64,000 bases of DNA from Oenanthe sinensis (GCA_028671895.1 JAPMAC010000234.1:682001-746000), one strand, 5' to 3'; shown: positions 1 to 14,760, numbered from the stretch's first letter. A program made the numbers and translations. Notes: generated from the sequence alone by a model not told the origin.

Positions 1-180
1 GCTTCATTCTTGACTCGTTTGAACTTGAAAACAACTTATAGGATCATTCTTGACTCGTTTACACTTGGAAACAACTTGAAAGAACTTCTAGCATCATTCT
101 TGACTCATTTGTACATGAAAACAATTTGTAACAATATAAGACTTCATTCTTAACCCGTTTGAACATGAAAGCCACTTATA
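1..180 (+). repeat. Representative 180-bp higher-order unit (A-B-C-D)
   Basis: This is the first complete unit: monomer A at 1-40, B at 41-90, C at 91-140 and D at 141-180. The next unit starts at 181 with the same order. Each monomer opens with the shared TTCATTCTTRACTCR core. B and C carry an extra 10-bp block at their 3' ends (AGAACTTSTA or ACAATWTAAG), which explains 50 versus 40 bp. The total is close to nucleosome repeat length and to many plant centromere satellites. Confidence 0.9.
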
Positions 181-899
181 GCTTTATTCTTGACTCGTTT
201 GAACTTGAAAACAACTTATAGCTTCATTCTTGACTCGTTTATAAATGGAAACAACTTGAAAGAACTTGTAGCATCATTCTTGACTCATTCGTACATGAAA
301 ACAATTTGTAACAATTTAAGGCTTCATTCTTAACTCGATTGAACTTGAAAGCCACTTATAGCTTCATTCTTGACTCGTTTGAACTTGAAAACAACTTATA
401 GCTTCATTCTTGACTCGTTTATACATGGAAACAACTTGAAAGAACTTGTAGCATCATTCTTGACTCATTTGTACATGAAAACAATTTGTAACAATTTAAG
501 GCTTCATTCTTAACTCGTTTGAACTTGAAAGCCACTTATAGCTTCATTATTGACTCGTTTGAACTTGAAAACAACTTATAGCTTCATTCTTGACTCGTTT
601 ATACATGGAAACAACTTGAAAGACCTTGTAGAATCATTCTTGACTCATTTGTACATAAAACAATTTGTAACAATTTAAGGCTTCATTCTTAACTCGTTTG
701 AACTTGAAAGGCACTTATAGCTTCATTCTTGACTCGTTTGAACTTGAAAATAACTTATAGCTTCATTCTTGACTCGTTTATACATGGAAACAACTTGAAA
801 GAACTTCTAGCATCATTCTTGACTCATTTGTACATGAAAACAATTTGTAACAATATTAGGCTTCATTCTTAACTTGTTTGAACTTGAAAGCCACTTATA

Positions 900-1039
900 G
901 CTTCATTCTTGACTCGTTTGTACATGGAAATAACTTGTAAAAACTCGTAGGATCAATCTTCACTCATTTGAACATGAAAACAATTCGTAATAATATGAGG
1001 CTTCGTTCTTGACTCGTTTGAACTTGAAAACAAATTATA
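900..1039 (+). repeat. Representative 140-bp E-F-G block
   Basis: Monomer E is at 900-949 (TACATGGAAATAACTTGTAA then AAACTCGTA), F at 950-999 (GATCAATCTTCACTCATTTG) and G at 1000-1039 (CTTCGTTCTTGACTCG, ending ACAAATTATA). The block follows a D monomer and is followed by A, so A-B-C-D-E-F-G gives 320 bp. Seven F monomers are visible in the first 5040 bp (near 951, 1631, 2131, 2451, 3271, 3911 and 4951). Confidence 0.85.
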
Positions 1040-4000
1040 GCTTCATTCTTGACTCGTTTGAAGTTGAAAATAACTTATAGGATCATTCTTGACTCGTTTA
1101 CACTTGGAAACAACTTGAAAGAACTTCTAGCATCATTCTTGACTCATTTGTACATGAAAACAATTTGTAACAATATAAGACTTCATTCTTAACCCGTTTG
1201 AACATGAAAGCCACTTATAGCTTTATTCTTGACTCGTTTGAACTTGAAAACAACTTATAGCTTCATTCTTGACTCGTTTATAAATGGAAACAACTTGAAA
1301 GAACTTGTAGCATCATTCTTGACTCATTTGTACATGAAAACAATTTGTAACAATTTAAGGCTTCATTCTTAACTCGATTGAACCTGAAAGCCACTTATAG
1401 CTTCATTCTAGACTCGTTTGAACTTGAAAACAACTTATAGCTTCATTCTTGACTCGTTTATACATGGAAACAACTTGAAAGAACTTCTAGCATCATTCAT
1501 GACTCATTTGTACATGAAAACAATTTGTAACAATATAAGGCTTCATTTTTACCTTGTTTGAACTTGAAAGCCACTTATAGCTTCATTCTTGACTCGTTTG
1601 TACATGGAAATAACTTCTAAAAACTCGTAGGATCAATCTTCACTCATTTGAACATGAAAACAATTCGTAATAATTTGAGGTTTCGTTCTTGACTCGTTTG
1701 AACTTGAAAACAAATTATAGCTTCATTCTTGACTCGTTTGAACTTGAAAATAACTTATAGGATCATTCGTGACTCGTTTATACTTGGAAACAGCTTGAAA
1801 GAACTTCTAGCATCATTCTTGACTCATTTGTACATGAAAACAATTTGTAATAATATAAGGCTTCATTCTTAACTTGTTTGAACTTGAAAGCCACTTATAG
1901 CTTCATTCTTGACTCGTTTGAACTTGAAAACAACTTATAGCTTCATTCTTGACTCGTTTATACATGGAAACAACTTGAAAGAACTTCAAGCATCATTCTT
2001 GACTCATTTGTACATGAAAACAATTTGTAACAATATAAGGCTTCATTTTTAACTGGTTTGAACTTGAAAGTCACTTATAGCTTCATTCTTGACCCGTTTG
2101 TGCATGGAAATAACTTGTAAAAACTCGTAGGATCAATCTTTACTCATTTGAACATGAAAACAATTCGTAATAATTTGAGGCTTCGTTCTTGACTCGTTTT
2201 AACTTGAAAACAAATTATAGCTTTATTCTTGACTCGTTTGAACTTGAAAACAAGTTATAGGATCATTCTTGACTCGTTTATACTTGGAAACAACTTGAAA
2301 GAACTTCTAGCATCATTCTTGACTCATTTGTACATGAAAACAATTTGTAACAATATAAGGCTTCATTCTTAACTTGTTTGAACTTGAAAGCCACTTATAG
2401 CTTCATTCTTGACCCGTTTGTACATGGAAATAACTTGTAAAAACTCGTAGGATCAATCTTCACTCATTTGAACATGAAAACAATTCGTAATAATATGAGG
2501 CTTCGTTCTTGACTCGTTTGAACTTGAAAACAACTTATAGCTTCATTCTTGACTCGTTTATACATGGAAACAACTTGAAAGAACTTGTAGCATCATTCTT
2601 GACTCATTTGTACATGAAAACAATTTGTAACAATTTAAGGCTTCATTCTTAACTCGTTTGAACTTGAAAGCCACTTATAGCTTCATTCTTGACTCGTTTG
2701 AACTTGAAAACAACTTATAGCTTCATTCTTGACTCGTTTATACATGGAAACAACTTGAAAGACATTGTAGCATCATTCTTGACTCATTTGTACATGAAAA
2801 CAATTTGTAACAATTTAAGGCTTCATTCTTAACTCGTTTGAACTTGAAAGCCACTTATAGCTTCATTCTTGACTCGTTTGAACTTGAAAATAACTTATAG
2901 CTTCATTCTTGACTCGTTTATACATGGAAACAACTGGAAAGAACTTCTAGCATCATTCTTGACTCATTTGTACATGAAAACAATTTGTAACAATATAAGG
3001 CTTCATTCTTAACTTGTTTGAACTTGAAAGCCACTTATAGCTTCATTCTTGACTCGTTTGAACTTGAAAACAACTTATAGGATCATTCTTGACTCGTTTA
3101 TACTTGGAAACAGCTTGAAAGAACTTCTAGCATCATTCTTGACTCATTTGTACATGAAAACAATTTGTAACAATATAAGGCTTCATTCTTAACTTGTTTG
3201 AACTTGAAAGCCACTTATAGCTTCATTCTTGACCCGTTTGTACATGGAAATAACTTGTAAAAACTCGTAGGATCAATCTTCACTCATTTGAACATGAAAA
3301 CAATTCGTAATAATATGAGGCTTCGTTCTTGACTCGTTTGAACTTGAAAACAACTTATAGCTTCATTCTTGACTCGTTTATACATGGAAACAACTTGAAA
3401 GAACTTGTAGCATCATTCTTGACTCATTTGTACATGAAAACAATTTGTAACAATTTAAGGCTTCATTCTTAACTCGTTTGAACTTGAAAGCCACCTATAG
3501 CTTCATTCTTGACTCGTTTGAACTTGAAAACAACTTATAGCTTCATTCTTGACTCGTTTATACATGGAAACAACTTGAAAGACATTGTAGCATCATTCTT
3601 GACTCATTTGTACATGAAAACAATTTGTAACAATTTAAGGCTTCATTCTTAATTCGTTTGAACTTGAAAGCCACTTATAGCTTCATTCTTGACTCGTTTG
3701 AACTTGAAAATAACTTATAGCTTCATTCTTGACTCGTTTATACATGGAAACAACTTGAAAGAACTTCTAGCATCATTCTTGACTCATTTGTACATGAAAA
3801 CAATTTGTAGAAATATAAGGCTTCATTCTTAACTTGTTTGAACTTGAAAGCCACTTATAGCTTCATTCTTGACCCGTTTGTACATGGAAATAACTAGTAA
3901 AAACTCGTAGGATCAATCTTCACTCATTTGAACATGAAAACAATTCGTAATAATATGAGGCTTCGTTCTTGACTCGTTTGAACTTGAAAACAAATTATAG

Positions 4001-5039
4001 CTTCATTCTTGACTCGTTTGAACTTGAAAACAACTTATAGGATCATTCTTGACTCGTTTACACTTGGAAACAACTTGAAAGAACTTCTAGCATCATTCTT
4101 GACTAATTTGTACATGAAAACAATTTGTAACAATATAAGACTTCATTCTTAACCCGTTTGAACATGAAAGCCACTTATAGCTTTATTCTTGACTCGTTTG
4201 AACTTGAAAACAACTTATAGCTTCATTCTTGACTCGTTTATAAATGGAAACAACTTGAAAGAACTTGTAGCATCATTCTTGACTCATTTGTACATGAAAA
4301 CAATTTGTAACAATTTAAGGCTTCATTCTTAACTCGATTGAACTTGAAAGCCACTTATAGCTTCATTCTTGACTCGTTTGAACTTGAAAACAACTTATAG
4401 CTTCATTCTTGACTCGTTTATACATGGAAACAACTTGAAAGAACTTGTAGCATCATTCTTGACTCATTTGTACATGAAAACAATTTGTAACAATTTAAGG
4501 CTTCATTCTTAACTCGTTTGAACTTGAAAGCCACTTATAGCTTCATTCTTGACTCGTTTGAACTTGAAAACAACTTATAGCTTCATTCTTGACTCGTTTA
4601 TACATGGAAACAACTTGAAAGACCTTGTAGCATCATTCTTGACTCATTTGTACATGAAAACAATTTGTAACAATTTAAGGCTTCATTCTTAACTCGTTTG
4701 AACTTGAAAGCCACTTATAGCTTCATTCTTGACTCGTTTGAACTTGAAAATAATTTATAGCTTCATTCTTGACTCGTTTATACATGGAAACAACTTGAAA
4801 GAACTTCTAGCATCATTCTTGTCTCATTTGTACATGAAATCAATTTGTAACAATATAAGGCTTCATTCTTAACTTGTTTGAACTTGAAAGCCACTTATAG
4901 CTTCATTCTTGACTCGTTTGTACATGGAAATAACCTGTAAAAACTCGTAGGATCAATCTTCACTCATTTGAACATGAAAACAATTCGTAATAATATGAGG
5001 CTTCGTTCTTGACTCGTTTGAACTTGAAAACAAATTATA

Positions 5040-8000
5040 GCTTCATTCTTGACTCGTTTGAACTTGAAAAAAACTTATAGGATCATTCTTGACTCGTTTA
5101 TACTTGGAAACAACTTGAAAGAACTTCTAGCATCATTCTTGACTCATTTGTACATGAAAACAATTTGTAACAATATAAGACTTCATTCTTAACTCGTTTG
5201 AACATGAAAGCCACTTATAGCTTTATTCTTGACTCGTTTGAACTTGAAAACAACTTATAGCTTCATTCATGACTCGTTTATAAATGGAAACAACTTGAAA
5301 GAACTTGTAGCATCATTCTTGACTCATTTGTACATGAAAACAATTTGTAACAATTTAAGGCTTCATTCTTAACTCGATTGAACTTGAAAGCCACTTATAG
5401 CTTCATTCTTGAGTCGTTTGAACTTGAAAACAACTTATAGCTTCATTCTTGACTCGTTTATACATGGAAACAACTTGAAAGAACTTGTAGCATCATTCTT
5501 GACTCATTTGTACATGAAAACAATTTGTAACAATTTAAGGCTTCATTCTTAACTCGTTTGAACTTGAAAGCCACTTATAGCTTCATTATTGACTCGTTTG
5601 AACTTGAAAACAACTTATAGCTTCATTCTTGACTCGTTTATACATGGAAACAACTTGAAAGACCTTGTAGAATCATTCTTGACTCATTTGTACATGAAAA
5701 CAATTTGTAAAAATTTAAGGCTTCATTCTTAACTCGTTTGAACTTGAAAGGCACTTATAGCTTCATTCTTGACTCGTTTGAACTTGAAAATAACTTATAG
5801 CTTCATTCTTGACTCGTTTATACATGGAAACAACTTGAAAGAACTTCTAGCATCATTCTTGACTCATTTGTACATGAAAACAATTTGTAACAATATAAGG
5901 CTTCATTCTTAACTTGTTTGAACTTGAAAGCCACTTATAGCTTCATTCTTGACTCGTTTGTACATGGAAATAACTTGTAAAAACTCGTAGGATCAATCTT
6001 CACTCATTTGAACATGAAAACAATTCGTAATAATATGAGGCTTCGTTCTTGACTCGTTTGAACTTGAAAACAAATTATAGCTTCATTCTTGACTCGTTTG
6101 AAGTTGAAAATAACTTATAGGATCATTCTTGACTCGTTTACACTTGGAAACAACTTGAAAGAACTTCTAGCATCATTCTTGACTCATTTGTACATGAAAA
6201 CAATTTGTAACAATATAAGACTTCATTCTTAACCCGTTTGAACATGAAAGCCACTTATAGCTTTATTCTTGACTCGTTTGAACTTGAAAACAACTTATAG
6301 CTTCATTCTTGACTCGTTTATAAATGGAAACAACTTGAAAGAACTTGTAGCATCATTCTTGACTCATTTGTACATGAAAACAATTTGTAACAATTTAAGG
6401 CTTCATTCTTAACCCGATTGAACCTGAAAGCCACTTATAGCTTCATTCTAGACTCGTTTGAACTTGAAAACAACTTATAGCTTCATTCTTGACTCGTTTA
6501 TACATGGAAACAACTTGAAAGAACTTCTAGCATCATTCATGACTCATTTGTACATGAAAACAATTTGTAACAATATAAGGCTTCATTTTTACCTTGTTTG
6601 AACTTGAAAGCCACTTATAGCTTCATTCTTGACTCGTTTGTACATGGAAATAACTTCTAAAAACTCGTAGGATCAATCTTCACTCATTTGAACATGAAAA
6701 CAATTCGTAATAATTTGAGGTTTCGTTCTTGACTCGTTTGAACTTGAAAACAAATTATAGCTTCATTCTTGACTCGTTTGAACTTGAAAATAACTTATAG
6801 GATCATTCGTGACTCGTTTATACTTGGAAACAGCTTGAAAGAACTTCTAGCATCATTCTTCACTCATTTGTACATGAAAACAATTTGTAACAATATAAGG
6901 CTTCATTCTTAACTTGTTTGAACTTGAAAGCCACTTATAGCTTCATTCTTGACTCGTTTGAACTTGAAAACAACTTATAGCTTCATTCTTGACTCGTTTA
7001 TACTTGGAAACAACTTGAAAGAACTTCAAGCATCATTCTTGACTCATTTGTACATGAAAACAATTTGTAACAATATAAGGCTTCATTTTTAACTGGTTTG
7101 AACTTGAAAGTCACTTATAGCTTCATTCTTGACCCGTTTGTGCATGGAAATAACTTGTAAAAACTCGTAGGATCAATCTTTACTCATTTGAACATGAAAA
7201 CAATTCGTAATAATTTGAGGCTTCGTTCTTGACTCGTTTTAACTTGAAAACAAATTATAGCTTTATTCTTAACTCGTTTGAACTTGAAAACAAGTTATAG
7301 GATCATTCTTGACTCGTTTATACTTGGAAACAACTTGAAAGAACTTCTAGCATCATTCTTGACTCATTTGTACATGAAAACAATTTGTAACAATATAAGG
7401 CTTCATTCTTAACTTGTTTGAACTTGAAAGCCACTTATAGCTTCATTCTTGACCCGTTTGTACATGGAAATAACTTGTAAAAACTCGTAGGATCAATCTT
7501 CACTCATTTGAACATGAAAACAATTCGTAATAATTTGAGGCTTCGTTCTTGACTCGTTTGAACTTGAAAACAACTTATAGCTTCATTCTTGACTCGTTTA
7601 TACATGGAAACAACTTGAAAGAACTTGTAGCATCATTCTTGACTCATTTGTACATGAAAACAATTTGTAACAATTTAAGGCTTCATTCTTAACTCGTTTG
7701 AACTTGAAAGCCACTTATAGCTTCATTCTTGACTCGTTTGAACTTGAAAACAACTTATAGCTTCATTCTTGACTCGTTTATACATGGAAACAACTTGAAA
7801 GACATTGTAGCATCATTCTTGACTCATTTGTACATGAAAACAATTTGTAACAATTTAAGGCTTCATTCTTAACTCGTTTGAACTTGAAAGCCACTTATAG
7901 CTTCATTCTTGACTCGTTTGAACTTGAAAATAACTTATAGCTTCATTCTTGACTCGTTTATACATGGAAACAACTGGAAAGAACTTCTAGCATCATTCTT

Positions 8001-10100
8001 GACTCATTTGTACATGAAAACAATTTGTAACAATATAAGGCTTCATTCTTAACTTGTTTGAACTTGAAAGCCACTTATAGCTTCATTCTTGACTCGTTTG
8101 AACTTGAAAACAACTTATAGGATCATTCTTGACTCGTTTATACTTGGAAACAGCTTGAAAGAACTTCTAGCATCATTCTTGACTCATTTGTACATGAAAA
8201 CAATTTGTAACAATATAAGGCTTCATTCTTAACTTGTTTGAACTTGAAAGCCACTTATAGCTTCATTCTTGACCCGTTTGTACATGGAAATAACTTGTAA
8301 AAACTCGTAGGATCAATCTTCACTCATTTGAACATGAAAACAATTCGTAATAATATGAGGCTTCGTTCTTGACTCGTTTGAACTTGAAAACAACTTATAG
8401 CTTCATTCTTGACTCGTTTATACATGGAAACAACTTGAAAGAACTTGTAGCATCATTCTTGACTCATTTGTACATGAAAACAATTTGTAACAATTTAAGG
8501 CTTCATTCTTAACTCGTTTGAACTTGAAAGCCACCTATAGCTTCATTCTTGACTCGTTTGAACTTGAAAACAACTTATAGCTTCATTCTTGACTCGTTTA
8601 TACATGGAAACAACTTGAAAGACATTGTAGCATCATTCTTGACTCATTTGTACATGAAAACAATTTGTAACAATTTAAGGCTTCATTCTTAATTCGTTTG
8701 AACTTGAAAGCCACTTATAGCTTCATTCTTGACTCGTTTGAACTTGAAAATAACTTATAGCTTCATTCTTGACTCGTTTATACATGGAAACAACTTGAAA
8801 GAACTTCTAGCATCATTCTTGACTCATTTGTACATGAAAACAATTTGTAGAAATATAAGGCTTCATTCTTAACTTGTTTGAACTTGAAAGCCACTTATAG
8901 CTTCATTCTTGACCCGTTTGTACATGGAAATAACTAGTAAAAACTCGTAGGATCAATCTTCACTCATTTGAACATGAAAACAATTCGTAATAATATGAGG
9001 CTTCGTTCTTGACTCGTTTGAACTTGAAAACAAATTATAGCTTCATTCTTGACTCGTTTGAACTTGAAAACAACTTATAGGATCATTCTTGACTCGTTTA
9101 CAGTTGGAAACAACTTGAAAGAACTTCTAGCATCATTCTTGACTAATTTGTACATGAAAACAATTTGTAACAATATAAGACTTCATTCTTAACCCGTTTG
9201 AACATGAAAGCCACTTATAGCTTTATTCTTGACTCGTTTGAACTTGAAAACAACTTATAGCTTCATTCTTGACTCGTTTATAAATGGAAACAACTTGAAA
9301 GAACTTGTAGCATCATTCTTGACTCATTTGTACATGAAAACAATTTGTAACAATTTAAGGCTTCATTCTTAACTCGATTGAACTTGAAAGCCACTTATAG
9401 CTTCATTCTTGACTCGTTTGAACTTGAAAACAACTTATAGCTTCATTCTTGACTCGTTTATACATGGAAACAACTTGAAAGAACTTGTAGCATCATTCTT
9501 GACTCATTTGTACATGAAAACAATTTGTAACAATTTAAGGCTTCATTCTTAACTCGTTTGAACTTGAAAGCCACTTATAGCTTCATTCTTGACTCGTTTG
9601 AACTTGAAAACAACTTATAGCTTCATTCTTGACTCGTTTATACATGGAAACAACTTGAAAGACCTTGTAGCATCATTCTTGACTCATTTGTACATGAAAA
9701 CAATTTGTAACAATTTAAGGCTTCATTCTTAACTCGTTTGAACTTGAAAGCCACTTATAGCTTCATTCTTGACTCGTTTGAACTTGAAAATAATTTATAG
9801 CTTCATTCTTGACTCGTTTATACATGGAAACAACTTGAAAGAACTTCTAGCATCATTCTTGTCTCATTTGTACATGAAAACAATTTGTAACAATATAAGG
9901 CTTCATTCTTAACTTGTTTGAACTTGAAAGCCACTTATAGCTTCATTCTTGACTCGTTTGTACATGGAAATAACTTGTAAAAACTCGTAGGATCAATCTT
10001 CACTCATTTGAACATGAAAACAATTCGTAATAATATGAGGCTTCGTTCTTGACTCGTTTGAACTTGAAAACAAATTATAGCTTCATTCTTGACTCGTTTG
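5040..10100 (+). repeat. 5040-bp satellite super-repeat, copy 2
   Basis: This is a near-identical tandem copy of the preceding ~5 kb with scattered point differences (for example CAGTTGG near 9101 against CACTTGG near 4061). The match ends around 10100. Beyond that, 10141 onward (TACATGG, GAAGTTCTAG) no longer follows 5101 onward (TACTTGG, GAACTTCTAG). Shared rare variants show duplication of a multi-kilobase block rather than independent monomer amplification. Confidence 0.88.
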
Positions 10101-13100
10101 AACTTGAAAACAACTTATAGGATCATTCTTGACTCGTTTATACATGGAAACAACTTGAAAGAAGTTCTAGCATCATTCTTGACTCATTTGTACATGAAAA
10201 CAATTTGTAACAATATAAGGCTTCATTCTTAATTTGTTTGAACTTGGAAGCCACTTATAGCTTCATTCTTGACTCGTTTGTACATGGAAATAACTTGTAA
10301 AAACTCGTAGGATCAATCTTCACTCATTTGAACATGAAAACAATTCGTAATAATTTAAGGCTTCGTTCTTGACTCGTTTGAACTTGAAAACAAATTATAG
10401 CTTCATTCTTGACTCGTTTGAACTTGAAAACAACTTATAGGATCATTCTTGACTCGTTTATACTTGGAAACAACTTAAAAGAACTTCTAGCATCATTCTT
10501 GACTCATTTGTACATGAAAACAATTTGTAACAATATAAGGCTTCATTTTTAACTGGTTTGAACTTGAAAGTCACTTATAGCTTCATTCTTGACCCGTTTG
10601 TGCATGGAAATAACTTGTAAAAACTCGTAGGATCAATCTTTACTCATTTGAACATGAAAACAATTCGTAAAAATTTGAGGCTTCGTTCTTGACTCGTTTT
10701 AACTTGAAAACAAATTATAGCTTTATTCTTGACTCGTTTAAACTTGAAAACAAGTTATAGGATCATTCTTGACTCGTTTATACTTGGAAACAGCTTGAAA
10801 GAACTTCTAGCATCATTCTTGACTCATTTGTACATGAAAACAATTTGTAACAATATAAGGCTTCATTCTTAACTTGTTTGAACTTGAAAGCCACTTATAG
10901 CTTCATTCTTGACCCGTTTGTACATGGAAATAACTTGTAAAAACTCGTAGGATCAATCTTCACTCATTTGAACATGAAAACAATTCGTAATAATATGAGG
11001 CTTCGTTCTTGACTCGTTTGAACTTGAAAACAACTTATAGCTTCATTCTTGACTCGTTTATACATGGAAACAACTTGAAAGAACTTGTAGCATCATTCTT
11101 GACTCATTTGTACATGAAAACAATTTATAACAATTTAAGGCTTCATTCTTAACTCGTTTGAACTTGAAAGCCACTTATAGCTTCATTCTTGACTCGTTTG
11201 AACTTGAAAACAACTTATAGCTTCATTCTTGACTCATTTATACATGGAAACAACTTGAAAGACATTGTAGCATCATTCTTGACTCATTTGTACATGAAAA
11301 CAATTTGTAACAATTTAAGGCTTCATTCTTAACTCGTTTGAACTTGAAAGCCACTTATAGCTTCATTCTTGACTCGTTTGAACTTGAAAATAACTTATAG
11401 CTTCATTCTTGACTCGTTTATACATGGAAACAACTTGAAAGAACTTCTAGCATCATTCTTGACTCATTTGTACATGAAAACAATTTGTAACAATATAAGG
11501 CTTCATTCTTAACTTGTTTGAACTTGAAAGCCACTTATAGCTTCATTCTTGACTCGTTTGAACTTGAAAACAACTTATAGGATCATTCTTGACTCGTTTA
11601 TACTTGGAAACAGCTTGAAAGAACTTCTAGCATCATTCTTGACTCATTTGTACATGAAAACAATTTGTAACAATAAAAGGCTTCATTCTTAACTTGTTTG
11701 AACATGAAAGCCACTTATAGCTTCATTCTTGACCCGTTTGTACATGGAAATAACTTGTAAAAACTCGTAGGATCAATCTTCACTCATTTGAACATGAAAA
11801 CAATTCGTAATAATATGAAGCTTCGTTCTTGACTCGTTTGAACTTGAAAACAACTTATAGCTTCATTCTTGACTCGTTTATACATGGAAACAACTTGAAA
11901 GAACTTGTAGCATCATTCTTGACTCATTTATACATGAAAACAATTTGTAACAATTTAAGGCTTCATTTTTAACTCGTTTGAACTTGAAAGCCACCTATAG
12001 CTTCATTCTTGACTCGTTTGAACTTGAAAACAACTTATAGCTTCATTCTTGACTCGTTTATACATGGAAACAACTTGAAAGACATTGTAGCATCATTCTT
12101 GACTCATTTGTACATGAAAACAATTTGTAACAATTTAAGGCTTCATTCTTAATTCGTTTGAACTTGAAAGCCACTTATAGCTTCATTCTTGACTCGTTTA
12201 AACTTGAAAATAACTTATAGCTTCATTCTTGACTTGTTTATACATGGAAACAACTTGAAAGAACTTCTAGCATCATTCTTGACTCATTTGTACATGAAAA
12301 CAAGTTGTAAAAATATAAGGCTTCATTCTTAACTTGTTTGAACTTGAAAGCCACTTATAGCTTCATTCTTGACCCGTTTGTACATGGAAATAACTAGTAA
12401 AAACTCGTAGGATCAATCTTCACTCATTTGAACATGAAAACAATTCGTAATAATATGAGGCTTCGTTCTTGACTCGTTTGAACTTGAAAACAAATTATAG
12501 CTTCATTCTTGACTCGTTTGAACTTGAAAACAACTTATAGGATCATTCTTGACTCGTTTACACTTGGAAACAACTTGAAAGAACTTCTAGCATCATTCTT
12601 GACTCATTTGTACATGAAAACAATTTGTAACAATATAAGACTTCATTCTTAACTCGATTGAACTTGAAAGCCACTTATAGCTTCATTCTTGACTCGTTTG
12701 AACTTGAAAACAACTTATAGCTTCATTCTTGACTCGTTTATACATGGAAACAACTTGAAAGAACTTGTAGCATCATTCTTGACTCATTTGTACATGAAAA
12801 CAATTTGTAACAATTTAAGGCTTCATTCTTAACTCGTTTGAACTTGAAAGCCACTTATAGCTTCATTCTTGACTCGTTTGAACTTGAAAACAACTTATAG
12901 CTTCATTCTTGACTCGTTTATACATGGAAACAACTTGAAAGACCTTGTAGCATCATTCTTGACTCATTTGTACATGAAAACAATTTGTAACAATTTAAGG
13001 CTTCATTCTTAACTCGTTTGAACTTGAAAGCCACTTATAGCTTCATTCTTGACTCGTTTGAACTTGAAAATAACTTATAGCTTCATTCTTGACTCGTTTA

Positions 13101-13400
13101 TACATGGAAACAACTTGAAAGAACTTCTAGCATCATTCTTGTCTCATTTGTACATGAAAACAATTTGTAACAATATAAGGCTTCATTCTTAACTTGTTTG
13201 AACTTGAAAGCCACTTATAGCTTCATTCTTGACTCGTTTGTACATGGAAATAACTTGTAAAAACTCGTAGGATCAATCTTCACTCATTTGAACATGAAAA
13301 CAATTCGTAATAATATGAGGCTTCGTTCTTGACTCGTTTGAACTTGAAAACAAATTATAGCTTCATTCTTGACTCGTTTGAACTTGAAAACAACTTATAG

Positions 13401-14760
13401 GATCATTCTTGACTCGTTTATACTTGGAAACAACTTGAAAGAACTACTAGCATCATTCTTGACTCATTTGTACATGAAAACAATTTGTAACAATATAAGA
13501 CTTCATTCTTAACTCGTTTGAACATGAAAGCCACTTATAGCTTTATTCTTGACTCGTTTGAACTTGAAAACAACTTATAGCTTCATTCATGACTCGTTTA
13601 TAAATGGAAACAACTTGAAAGAACTTGTAGCATCAGTCTTGACTCATTTGTACATGAAAACAATTTGTAACAATTTAAGGCTTCATTCTTAACTCGATTG
13701 AACTTGAAAGCCACTTACAGCTTCATTCTTGACTCGTTTGAACTTGAAAACAACTTATAGCTTCATTCTTGACTCGTTTATACATGGAAACAACTTGAAA
13801 GAAGTTCTAGCATCATTCTTGACTCATTTGTACATGAAAACAATTTGTAACAATATAAGGCTTCATTCTTAACTTGTTTGAACTTGAAAGCCACTTATAG
13901 CTTCATTCTTGACTCGTTTGTACATGGAAATAACTTGTAAAAACTCGTAGGATCAATCTTCACTCATTTGAACATGAAAACAATTCGTAATAATATGAGG
14001 CTTCGTTCTTGACTCGTTTGAACTTGAAAACAAATTATAGCTTCATTCTTGACTCGTTTGAACTTGAAAACAACTTATATGATCATTCTTGACTCGTTTA
14101 TACTTGGAAACAACTTGAAAGAACTTCTAGCATCATTCTTGACTCATTTGTACATGAAAACAATTTGTAACAATATAAGACTTCATTCTTAACTCGTTTG
14201 AACATGAAAGCCACTTATAGCTTTATTCTTGACTCGTTTGAACTTGAAAACAACTTATAGCTTCATTCATGACTCGTTTATATATGGAAACAACTTGAAA
14301 GAACTTGTAGCATCAGTCTTGACTCATTTGTACATGAAAACAATTTGTAACAATTTAAGGCTTCATTCTTAACTCGATTGAACTTGAAAGCCACTTACAG
14401 CTTCATTCTTGACTCGTTTGAACTTGAAAACAACATATAGCTTCATTCTTGACTCGTTTATACATGGAAACAACTTGAAAGAAGTTCTAGCATCATTCTT
14501 GACTCATTTGTACATGAAATCAATTTGTAACAATATAAGGCTTCATTCTTAACTTGTTTGAACTTGAAAGCCACTTATAGCTTCATTCTTGACTCGTTTG
14601 TACATGGAAATAACTTGTAAAAACTCGTAGGATCAATCTTCACTCATTTGAACATGAAAACAATTCGTATTAATTTGAGGCTTCGTTCTTGACTCGTTTG
14701 AACTTGAAAACATATTATAGCTTCATTCTTGACTCGTTTGAACTTGAAAACAACTTATAT
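13401..14760 (+). repeat. Two tandem copies of a 680-bp satellite block
   Basis: Copies at about 13401-14080 and 14081-14760 are offset by 680 bp. They share GACTCGTTTATAAATGG/TATATGG after CTTCATTCATG (13581, 14261), CATCAGTCTT (13631, 14311), CCACTTACAG (13711, 14391) and GAAGTTCTAG (13801, 14481). The same variant set recurs in the right arm around 38.5 kb and 43.4 kb. Confidence 0.8.

Larger units (their letters stand above)
1..5039 (+). repeat. 5040-bp satellite super-repeat, copy 1 (left edge cut by window)
   Basis: This block matches the following block at an offset of 5039-5040 bp. Rare variants are shared in order: CTTCATTATT at 541 and 5580, AAGTTGAAAATAAC at 1061 and 6101, ACCTTGTTTG near 1551 and 6591, TGCATGGAAA at 2101 and 7141, and GACTAATTTG near 4101 and 9141. 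Copy 1 has a 1-bp deletion near 656 that copy 2 lacks. Monomer counting gives 23 A-D units plus 7 E-F-G blocks, with two A/G hybrids, which sums exactly to 5040 bp. Confidence 0.9.
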
